Shown here: positions 52,901 to 62,285 of the stretch, piece after piece
How positions within the stretch are numbered: the stretch's first letter is position 1
How the letters are laid out: each line of letters starts with the position of its first letter
Assembly (NCBI GenBank): GCA_035771165.1
Contig: JAWNZC010000366.1
Location: forward strand, 1-64,000
Source of the DNA: Paragorgia papillata
Lineage: Eukaryota; Cnidaria; Anthozoa; Scleralcyonacea; Coralliidae
DNA: 64,000 nt
Reading direction: 5' to 3'
Translations under genes and position numbers: made by a program
The notes under the pieces: generated by a model
The model's database searches: none
Seen by the model: the letters and a program-made list of their open reading frames with translations, nothing else
Told to the model about the DNA's origin: nothing

Positions 52901-53146
52901 CTATCGTCTCGCTGGCCCAAAAAAAACTAGAAGTGGCCCAGATCTGGTTCAAAATATATTAGCTTTTAAAGAGCGACGCCAAAACTGTTAATTGCACAGC
53001 GAGCCAAATTCACTTGTAGCCGACATGACTCTTTGGGGGAAAAATTTCGATGGCTTCTTTTAATTTTAACCGGCTTTCATATATATCAAAATGAAGGTCA
53101 TTCTATCTTCTTGCTGGCCCAAGAAAAATTAGAAGTGGCCCAGATC
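46957..53146 (+). repeat. Super-HOR unit 3 (5 + 12 + 12 monomers)
   Basis: Third super-unit. Diagnostic monomers are at 46957, 48017 and 50582, with spacings of 1060 and 2565 bp. The last 12-mer runs to about 53146, where a monomer of the AGGAGCCCAAAATGTC type follows instead of another diagnostic one. Differences from units 1 and 2 are mainly single-base: one extra T near 49870, GAGAGACGCCC near 50824, and GGTGTTGG at about 50050. Confidence 0.87.
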
Positions 53147-56100
53147 TGGTTCAAGAGTTATTCGCTTTTAAAGCGAGGAGCCCAAAATGTCAATTGCAGC
53201 GCGCGATAAAAATACAACACTTTATTATTAAATTCGTCGGGATGGTCTTGGGGGAAAAATTTCGATGGATTCTTTTAATTTTAACCGGCTTTCATATATA
53301 TCAAAATGAAGTTCATTCTATCTTCTTGCTGGCCCAAGAAAAATTAGAAGTGGCCCAGATCTGGTTCAAGAGTTATTCGCTTTTAAAGCGAGGCGCCCAA
53401 ACTGTCAATTACACAGCGCGATAAAAATAGAACACTTTATTATTAAAATCGGGATGGTGTTGGGTTAAAAATTTCGATGGCTTCCCTTACTTTTTAATGC
53501 CTTCGCTATACATCAAAATGAAGCTCATTCTATCGTCTCGCTGGCCCAAAAAAAACTAGAAGTGGCCCAGATCTGGTTCAAAATATATTAGCTTTTAAAG
53601 AGCGACGCCAAAACTGTCAATTGCACAGCGAGCCAAATTCACTTGTAGCCGACATGACTCTTTGGGGGGAAAATTTCGATGGCTTCTTTTAATTTTAACC
53701 GGCTTTCATATATATCAAAATGAAGCTCATTCTATCTTCTTGCTGGCCCAAGATAAATTAGAAGTGGCCCAGATTTGGTTCAAGAGTTATTCGCTTTTAA
53801 AGCGAGGAGCCCAAAATGTCAATTGCAGCGCGCGATAAAAATACAACACTTTATTATTAAATTCGTCGGGATGGTCTTGGGGGAAAAATTTCGATGGATT
53901 CTTTTAATTTTAACCGGCTTTCATATATATCAAAATGAAGTTCATTCTATCTTCTTGCTGGCCCAAGAAAAATTAGAAGTGGCCCAGATCTGGTTCAAGA
54001 GTTATTCGCTTTTAAAGCGAGGCGCCCAAACTGTCAATTACACAGCGCGATAAAAATAGAACACTTTATTATTAAAATCGGGATGGTGTTGGGTTAAAAA
54101 TTTCGATGGCTTCCCTTACTTTTTAATGCCTTCGCTATACATCAAAATGAAGCTCATTCTATCGTCTCGCTGGCCCAAAAAAAAGAAGTGGCCCAGATCT
54201 GGTTCAAAATATATTAGCTTTTAAAGAGCGACGCCAAAACTGTCAATTGCACAGCGAGCCAAATTCACTTGTAGCCGACATGACTCTTTGGGGGAAAAAT
54301 TTCGATGGCTTCTTTTAATTTTAACCGGCTTTCATATATATATCAAAATGAAGGTCATTCTATCTTCTTGCTGGCCCAAGAAAAATTAGAAGTGGCCCAG
54401 ATCTTGTTCAAGAGTTATTCGCTTTTAAAGCGAGGCGCCCAAACTGTCAATTACACAGCGCGATAAAAATAGAACACTTTATTATTAAAATCGTCGGGAT
54501 GGTCTTGGGGGAAAAATTTCGATGGCTTATTTTAATTTTAACCGGCTTTCATATATATCAAAATGAACCTCATTCTATCTTCTTGCTGGCCCAAGAAAAA
54601 TTAGAAGTGGCCCAGATTTGGTTCAAGAGTTATTCGCTTTTAAAGCGAGGTGCCCAAAATGTCAATTACAGCGCGCGTTGAAAATACAACACTTTATTAT
54701 TAAATTCGTCGGGATCGTCTTGGGGGAAAGATTTCGATGGCTTCTTTTAATTTTAACTGGCTTTCCTATATATAAAATTGAAGCTCATTCTATCTTCTTG
54801 CTGGCCCAAGAAAAATTAGAAGTGGCCCAGATCTGGTTTAAGAGTTATTCGCTTTCAAAACGAGAAGCCCAAACTATCAATTACAGCGCGCCGGAAATAG
54901 AAATCTTTATTAAATGTAGTTGCCGACTTAGTCCTTGGGGGGAAAATTTCGATAGCTTCTGTTATTTTTAACCGGCTTTCCTATATATCAAAATGAAGGT
55001 CATTCTATCTTCTTGCTGGCCCAACAAAAATTAGAAGTGGCCCAGATCTGGTTCAAGAGTTATTCGCTTTTAAAGCGAGGCGCCCAAACTGTCAATTACA
55101 CAGCGCGTAAAAATAGAACACTTTATTATTAAAATCGGGATGGTGTTGGGGGGAAAATTTCGATGGCTTCCCTTACTTTTTAATGCCTTTGCTATATATC
55201 AAAATGAAGCTCATTCTATCGTCTCGCTGGCCCAAGAAAGACTAGAAGTGGCCCAGATCTGGTTCAAGATATATTAGCTTTTAAAAGAGCGACGCCAAAA
55301 CTGTCAATTGCACAGCGAGCCAAATTCACCTGTAGCCGACATGACTCTTTGGGGGGAAAATTTCGATGCCTTCTTTTAATTTTAACCGGCTTTCTTATAT
55401 ATCAAAATGAAGCTCATTCTATGTTCTTGCTGGCCGAAGAAAAATTAGAAGTGGCCCAGATTTGGTTCAAGAGTTATTCGCTTTTAAAGCGAGGAGCCCA
55501 AAATGTCAATTGCAGCGCGCGATAAAAATACAACACTTTATTATTAAATTCGTCGGGATGGTCTTGGGGGAAAAATTTCGATGGATTCTTTTAATTTTAA
55601 CCGGCTTTCATATATATCAAAATGAAGTTCATTCTATCTTCTTGCTGGCCCAAGAAAAATTAGAAGTGGCCCAGATCTGGTTCAAGAGTTATTCGCTTTT
55701 AAAGCGAGGCGCCCAAACTGTCAATTACACAGCGCGATAAAAATAGAACACTTTATTATTAAAATCGGGATGGTGTTGGGTTAAAAATTTCGATGGCTTC
55801 CCTTACTTTTTAATGCCTTCGCTATACATCAAAATGAAGCTCATTCTATCGTCTCGCTGGCCCAAAAAAAACTAGAAGTGGCCCAGATCTGGTTCAAAAT
55901 ATATTAGCTTTTAAAGAGCGACGCCAAAACTGTCAATTGCACAGCGAGCCAAATTCACTTGTAGCCGACATGACTCTTTGGGGGAAAAATTTCGATGGCT
56001 TCTTTTAATTTTAACCGGCTTTCATATATATCAAAATGAAGGTCATTCTATCTTCTTGCTGGCCCAAGAAAAATTAGAAGTGGCCCAGATCTTGTTCAAG

Positions 56101-59061
56101 AGTTATTCGCTTTTAAAGCGAGGCGCCCAAACTGTCAATTACACAGCGCGATAAAAATAGAACACTTTATTATTAAAATCGTCGGGATGGTCTTGGGGGA
56201 AAAATTTCGATGGCTTATTTTAATTTTAACCGGCTTTCATATATATCAAAATGAACCTCATTCTATCTTCTTGCTGGCCCAAGAAAAATTAGAAGTGGCC
56301 CAGATTTGGTTCAAGAGTTATTCGCTTTTAAAGCGAGGTGCCCAAAATGTCAATTACAGCGCGCGTTGAAAATACAACACTTTATTATTAAATTCGTCGG
56401 GATCGTCTTGGGGGAAAGATTTCGATGGCTTCTTTTAATTTTAACTGGCTTTCCTATATATAAAATTGAAGCTCATTCTATCTTCTTGCTGGCCCAAGAA
56501 AAATTAGAAGTGGCCCAGATCTGGTTTAAGAGTTATTCGCTTTCAAAACGAGAAGCCCAAACTATCAATTACAGCGCGCCGGAAATAGAAATCTTTATTA
56601 AATGTAGTTGCCGACTTAGTCCTTGGGGGGAAAATTTCGATAGCTTCTGTTATTTTTAACCGGCTTTCCTATATATCAAAATGAAGGTCATTCTATCTTC
56701 TTGCTGGCCCAACAAAAATTAGAAGTGGCCCAGATCTGGTTCAAGAGTTATTCGCTTTTAAAGCGAGGCGCCCAAACTGTCAATTACACAGCGCGTAAAA
56801 ATAGAACACTTTATTATTAAAATCGGGATGGTGTTGGGGGGAAAATTTCGATGGCTTCCCTTACTTTTTAATGCCTTTGCTATATATCAAAATGAAGCTC
56901 ATTCTATCGTCTCGCTGGCCCAAGAAAGACTAGAAGTGGCCCAGATCTGGTTCAAGATATATTAGCTTTTAAAAGAGCGACGCCAAAACTGTCAATTGCA
57001 CAGCGAGCCAAATTCACCTGTAGCCGACATGACTCTTTGGGGGGAAAATTTCGATGCCTTCTTTTAATTTTAACCGGCTTTCTTATATATCAAAATGAAG
57101 CTCATTCTATGTTCTTGCTGGCCGAAGAAAAATTAGAAGTGGCCCAGATTTGGTTCAAGAGTTATTCGCTTTTAAAGCGAGGCGCCCGAAATGTCAATTA
57201 CAGCGCGCGATAAAAATAGAACACTTTATTATTAAATTCGTCGGGATGGTCTTGGGGGAAACATTTCGATGGCTTCTTTTAATTTTAACCGGCTTTCATA
57301 TATATCAAAATGAAGCTCATTCTATCTTCTTGCTGGCCCAAGAAAAATTAGAAGTGGCCCAGATTTGGTTCAAGAGTTATTCGCTTTTAAAGCGAGGAGC
57401 CCAAAATGTCAATTGCAGCGCGCGATAAAAATACAACACTTTATTATTAAATTCGTCGGGATGGTCTTGGGTGAAAAATTTCGATGGCTTCTTTTAATTT
57501 TAACCGGCTTTCTTATATATCAAAATGAAGCTCATTCTATGTTCTTGCTGGCCGAAGAAAAATTAGAAGTGGCCCAGATTTGGTTCAAGAGTTATTCGCT
57601 TTTAAAGCGAGGCGCCCGAAATGTCAATTACAGGGCGCGATAAAAATAGAACACTTTATTATTAAATTCGTCGGGATGGTCTTGGGGGAAACATTTCGAT
57701 GGCTTCTTTTAATTTTAACCGGCTTTCATATATATCAAAATGAAGCTCATTCTATCTTCTTGCTGGCCCAAGAAAAATTAGAAGTGGCCCAGATTTTGTT
57801 CAAGAGTTATTCGCTTTTAAAGCGAGGAGCCCAAAATGTCAATTGCAGCGCGCGATAAAAATACAACACTTTATTATTAAATTCGTCGGGATGGTCTTGG
57901 GTGAAAAATTTCGATGGCTTCTTTTAATTTTAACCGGCTTTCATATATATCAAAATGAAGCTCATTCTATCTTCTTGCTGGTCCAAGAAAAATTAGAAGT
58001 GGCCCAGATTTGGTTCAAGAGTTATTCGCTTTTAAAGCGAGGCGCCCGAAATGTCAATTACAGCGCGCGATAAAAATAGAACACTTTATTATTAAATTCG
58101 TCGGGATGGTCTTGGGGGAAACATTTCGATGGCTTCTTTTAATTTTAACCGGCTTTCATATATATCAAAATGAAGCTCATTGTATCTTCTTGCTGGTCCA
58201 AGAAAAATTAGAAGTGGCCCAGATTTGGTTCAAGAGTTATTCGCTCTTAAAGCGAGGAGCCCAAAATGTCAATTACAGCGCGCGATAAAAATAGAACACT
58301 TTATTATTAAAATTGTCGGGATGGTTTTGGGGGCAAAATTTCGATGGCTTCTTTTAATTTTAACCGCCTTTCATATATATCAAAATGAAGTTCATTCTAT
58401 CTTCTTGCTGGCCCAACAAAAATTAGAAGTGGCCGAGATCTGGTTCAACAGTTATTCGCTTTTAAAGCGAGGCGCCCAAACTGTCAATTACACAGCGCGT
58501 AAAAATAGAACACTTTATTAAAATCGGGATGGTGTTGGGGGAAAAATTTCGATGGCTTCCCTTACTTTTTAATGCCTTTGCTATATATCAAAATGAAGCT
58601 CATTCTATCGTCTCGCTGGCCCAAGAAAAACTAGAAGTGGCCCAGATCTGGTTCCAGGTATATTAGCTTTTAAAGAGCGACGCCAAAACTGTCAATTGCA
58701 CAGCGAGCCAAATTCACTTGTAGCCGACATGACTCTTTGGGTGGGAAAATTCGATGCCTTCTTTTAATTTTAACCGGCTTTCTTATATATCAAAATGAAG
58801 CTCATTCTATGTTCTTGCTGGCCCAAGAAAAATTAGAAGTGGCCCAGATTTGGTTCAAGAGTTATTCGCTTTTAAAGCGAGGCGCCCGAAATGTCAATTA
58901 CAGCGCGCGATAAAAATAGAACACTTTATTATTAAATTCGTCGGGATGGTCTTGGGGGAAACATTTCGATGGCTTCTTTTAATTTTAACCGGCTTTTATA
59001 TATATCAAAATGAAGCTCATTCTATCTTCTTGCTGGCCCAAGAAAAATTAGAAGTGGCCCA
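53147..59061 (+). repeat. 215-bp satellite, distal direct block (3- and 8-monomer periods, truncated end)
   Basis: About 27-28 monomers. A 629-bp three-monomer step (52565 to 53194) is followed by two 8-monomer units of ~1688 bp (53775-55461 and 55462-57149). These share private changes such as CAGATCTTGTTCAAG and CGCTTTCAAAACGAG. From 57150 to about 58290 the array proceeds in plain 215-bp steps. It stops inside a monomer after GAAGTGGCCCA at 59061. Confidence 0.92.
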
Positions 59062-59370
59062 CCCAGCTAGCACACAACGTAATCACAACGTTGGCAGAAG
59101 GTTGCTGGAAAGTTAGGTCAGACCTAACTTTCGAACAACTTTGCTGGGACATTGTTATAATTCAACATGATATATGATATCACAGAGACGTGGCAAACAC
59201 GTTGTAGATACGGTGCAGATGAACGTTGTCTTCGACGTTCAAAATACGTTCATATCTAACGTTGTTCAAACGTTGGAGAAACCGTTTATTATGACGTTGC
59301 TTTATTACGTCTAGGCAATGTTGCCTGGACGTATTAGGCGACGTGTAATAATTGCGCGCTTTATAGGTGT
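59062..59370. repeat. Foldback-rich element abutting the satellite end
   Basis: About 300 bp rich in ACGTTG/CAACGT words with two strong hairpins. The first has perfect 12-bp arms GAAAGTTAGGTC / GACCTAACTTTC (59108-59119 and 59121-59132) with one loop base, and imperfect pairing continues outward. The second pairs 59303-59318 with 59321-59336 (TATTACGTCTAGGCAA against TTGCCTGGACGTATTA). No transposase frame is present. It may be a non-autonomous foldback or MITE-like element; its ends and target duplication are not clear. Confidence 0.5.
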
Positions 59371-59755
59371 TCAATGAGAATATATTGTATTAATTTATCT
59401 CATTTTAAGAAAACCACAAAGTGTGTACTATATATATTGCACACGTTCCAGATAGCCGTTGTTCTGACACGTTGTATTTTACATGTAATACCGTGTCTCC
59501 AATCACTATTAATTTACGTCAAAAAATGTGGTGTCGTAATATTTGTCGGCGGCAAATTTGCCGAAATTTTGACATTTTTTGTCGAAATTTTAGCCGGTCG
59601 TGTTTGATACCGATACAAAGCAGTCAAATGCATAAACGAAATATCAGAAGTTCTTAAGGAACCTCAATCCCTCATGAGAAGTGAGAACAGAACAGCAAGT
59701 TCATGTAATATTATTATTGCGCAGCAATAAGCCACCGGTTGGTCCTGGGAACTAG
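59371..59755. other. Non-coding flank, no recognised feature
   Basis: AT-rich DNA with overlapping short plus-strand open frames of biased, non-protein-like composition. A perfect 14-bp palindrome CGGCAAATTTGCCG (59550-59563) lies in a stretch that repeats CGAAATTTT words. Nothing else is supported. Confidence 0.4.
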
Positions 59756-59959
59756 CTATGGAGAAAAAAATTCGCTACTGGTCAGTGGTTCCTCACGGCG
59801 TTCACGCATGCGTTCCAAGATACGTATTCTTGTAGTTTCGATCGAGGCTCTTGTTTGCTCGTTTGTGTATTGGAGAAGTTCCCTTTGAGAATCCATCAAA
59901 TAAACCTGTTGTTCAAGTCCATCGTCGCTTTCAAAGCAAGTGAGTAGTTTGTTGATCAT
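59756..59959 (-). CDS. Possible 67-aa hypothetical protein or first exon
   Basis: An ATG-initiated minus-strand frame of 67 codons with an A at -3 and in-frame stops just upstream, so the start is defined. The product is polar, rich in Glu, Arg, Gln and Thr, and looks helical, with the segment RIRILERMRERREEP at about residues 44-58. It has no signal peptide or membrane segment. Its composition is more protein-like than that of any other short frame in the flank, but I recognise no family. It could be a small gene, the 5' exon of a larger gene on the minus strand, a transposon remnant, or chance. No clear splice donor was seen before its stop. Confidence 0.28.
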   Translation of the reverse strand: MINKLLTCFESDDGLEQQVYLMDSQRELLQYTNEQTRASIETTRIRILERMRERREEPLTSSEFFSP

Positions 59960-61050
59960 ATTTACGTTAACTCTTTATGATTATTTTTTGTATTGCTGGT
60001 ATGGGAAACATTAAATACCGCGTGAAGGAAATGCGATGTTTGGGAGTATTATTGATTCGTTGTCTTTCTTGAGAAATACATAAACAGCTTAACTCAGTTA
60101 AAGAGGAGTTTGTTTCGCCATCAAGGCATTTGATGAGGGTGAGGGGTTATGAAGCATGTAAAGAGTTGTTTGATTTTCACTATTTAATTAGGATATTAAT
60201 CTCAAAATAGAAAAAAAGAGTTTTGTCCATAAAAGCTACAACATGGCCGTGGTTGAGCTTTGGCAATATTGTTTGGTTATTAAATAGATTATACATACGA
60301 TCACCCAAACAACTATATACACTGTATTGTGAGAACCAAGATATAGAAGACTTATTTTTATTTACTTGGAAAATATATTTGCATTTATGTGTTTGCTCTT
60401 TATAATGTGTTTTAGTTTAAGCTATTTATTGTTGCTTCGCCTTGTTTGTGAAGGAATACTTTGAAAATCTTAATGACAAACATTCAGAAAAGTGTGATCC
60501 ACAATGTCTTTCGTTTGCACAGTCGTAGATTTGAGTTCTTGTTTGTGATGGTCAGTCAATGAGGGCGAAACGACTTTCACGTTGTGCCGAAACGACTGGT
60601 TTAGAGCGGTACTAATAAAAGCTGTGGCTAAGCATATATTTAATACAGACTCGTGAACTAATCCTTCCCTGTCACATTAAGGTCACTTTAAATTTTGAGT
60701 GCTAATGGTTGCTTTTGAAAAACATTTTATAGAAAGTCTACAGTCCTAGAAAGTCTACAGTCCTTTGCCATTGAGACACTTCATAATAATTTAGAGTAAG
60801 TGATTATTTTCTTGATACACCAAAATTACTATTAAAAAGCTTTCCATTTCTGTAATTTGTTGTGTATTGCTGTATCCATCCATTGTATATCTAAAACTCT
60901 AGTGATAACTATTATTGATAGTGGTATTTGTGAGAATTTGAGAAATGGCCATTGGTATGGCATTATGATTACATTATACTCCTGCAAAATACATGTATTA
61001 GGGTAAGGTTACTGTAGGTAGGGTGGGGGTATACACTGTTTATAATATGG
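59960..61050. other. AT-rich intergenic or intronic DNA, no gene seen
   Basis: About 1.1 kb with no open frame of convincing composition. The longest plus-strand frame (60223-60405) opens at TTG. A perfect 17-bp tandem duplication lies at 60731-60764. No RNA gene was recognised. Confidence 0.45.
60731..60764 (+). repeat. 17-bp perfect tandem duplication
   Basis: AGAAAGTCTACAGTCCT occurs twice in immediate succession. It is a simple local duplication, probably replication slippage, with no evident function. Confidence 0.85.
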
Positions 61051-61215
61051 AGGTGAGCCAGCCCGGGTACCCGAGCTGGCTGGCTTAGCTGAGATCTTGC
61101 TTTGTTGCTGGTTACCGGGGCTGGGTATTTTCCCCATATAAACACGATTGACTAGGCTGGCATGGCTACCTGGGCTGGAACTTCGGGCCATAACATTAGG
61201 TTTGGTCAGGTTATA
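61051..61215. repeat. GC-rich palindromic dispersed-repeat fragment
   Basis: A compositional island in AT-rich DNA. It contains a near-perfect inverted repeat GCCAGCCCGGGTACC / GGGTACCCGAGCTGGC, with one mismatched pair, around KpnI- and SmaI-like centres at about 61059-61082. Related words follow (GGTTACCGGGGCTGGG, GGCTACCTGGGCTGG) at intervals, with CATATAAACACGA between them. The look is that of a dispersed non-autonomous element of the kind I associate with coral and anemone genomes, from memory and not verified. The 72-codon minus-strand frame across it is discounted. Confidence 0.45.
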
Positions 61216-61900
61216 GAAACTGCTCAATTTTTTGCTGTTTGGCCTAAAAAGTGAATGCTAAAGTTATTTCCTGCTCTTGGGATAATTAGCAAGTAAGAGA
61301 TAAATTCTGAGAATGAGGAGAGAATGCTTTATACTGCCCCAAGGATGCATAGCATCTGAGAGCTGTATATCGCATATATCATGATATTCCAGGGATTTAT
61401 CTGACTATTTCATTGCTGAGGAGGTTCTCCAACAAATTTTTGTCTATTTTTTTTCCCACCTTGGACAAAGATTTCCCTAGTTTTTTCTTCATTTCTGATC
61501 TAATTAGTTTTCATAGGGCTGTATGCTACATCCTGTGACCTACAGGACAGTACATCAAAGTAAACTGACTCAGTCATGAAATAAGTTAAGTTAATAAGTT
61601 TAAAACCTTTCTTGACTGTAGCTGCCAGAAAAACAAGCAAACACAATGTTTGTTCTTAAATAGAGTTGGCCTTGTTGTTTGCAATATTTTTGTTCAAGTG
61701 GTTTGCAGCAAAGTTGTGGTTATGTTTACAGATTCATGAACTATAAATTTATTTTATAGGATTTTCTCACCTTTTTGCCATCAAGATACTTTATCGTTCT
61801 AAAAGTGAGTATTTTACTGATAATATTTACCTACTTCTCGATGATAACGAAGGATAAAACTAATAATTATGGGTTGGTTTGCAATTAAATTCTGTGCTTA
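61216..61900. other. Non-coding DNA, no feature seen
   Basis: AT-rich sequence without a supported open frame, RNA gene or strong repeat. It ends at the TA that flanks the miniature element. Confidence 0.4.
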
Positions 61901-62208
61901 CAGTGAAACCGGATGTTTGTTACCACGCGAACTTGCAATATTGATAGCAACATTGCAATGTTGATTGCAATCGGTACACGGCTAAATTGCTAAAAATTCG
62001 CATTTTAAATATTGAATTTCACATAATATGAAGTTTACTTTCATGTAGAATTAGTTATTCTGACTTTCAATATAACATCATATTATGTGAAGTTCAATAT
62101 TTAGAATGCGAATTTTTAGCAATTTAGCTGTGTACCAATTGCAATCAACATTGCAATGTTGCTCTCAATATTGCAATGTTGCGTGGTAATGAACATCCGG
62201 TTTGACTA
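61901..62208. mobile_element. 308-bp miniature inverted-repeat element (MITE), Tc1/mariner-like ends
   Basis: Two ~131-bp arms (61901-62031 and 62078-62208) are reverse complements with only about ten differences and are separated by a ~46-bp loop. The outer ends read CAGTGAAACCGGATG on the left and, as reverse complement, TAGTCAAACCGGATG on the right. They are flanked by TA on both sides (61899-61900 and 62209-62210). A TA duplication with CAGT-type ends is characteristic of Tc1/mariner-derived elements. Each arm carries the perfect 16-bp palindrome CAACATTGCAATGTTG (61948-61963 and 62146-62161). There is no internal ORF. It sits 77 bp upstream of the transposase ATG and is probably an independent insertion. 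Confidence 0.85.
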
Positions 62209-62285
62209 TAATACCAACAACAGTTCATTATTGGAAGTGTAATTTTTCCCCATCTTTGCTATTGCAGTTTGTGGTATGTGATACC

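Noticed and set aside
5781..59061. Dozens of recurrent 60-164-codon open frames in the 215-bp array, which translate into similar peptides
   Set aside because: Many open at TTG (the TTGGTTCAA of the monomer) rather than ATG. The monomer (215 bp) and the 12-mer (2561 bp) are not multiples of 3, so the frame shifts every unit. The frames end wherever a monomer variant has a stop, and both strands show similar frames. They are by-products of periodicity.
5781..59061. CENP-B box in the satellite (ATTCGTCGGGATGG stretch)
   Set aside because: It resembles part of the box but the spacing of TTCG, A and CGGG does not fit the consensus, so a centromeric role cannot be claimed from it.
59374..59657. 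Two overlapping plus-strand frames of 77 and 78 codons
   Set aside because: Cys/Ile/Phe-rich translations of AT-rich DNA, overlapping in different frames, with no recognisable motif.
60223..60405. 60-codon plus-strand frame
   Set aside because: Opens at a non-ATG codon and has the composition of random AT-rich DNA.
61009..61227. 72-codon minus-strand frame
   Set aside because: Lies across the GC-rich palindromic repeat fragment; its Pro/Ser/Gly content reflects base composition.
62202..62285. Upstream extension of the transposase frame into the MITE
   Set aside because: It would start at TTG inside the terminal repeat of the miniature element. The ATG at 62286, followed by a basic N-terminus, is the better start.
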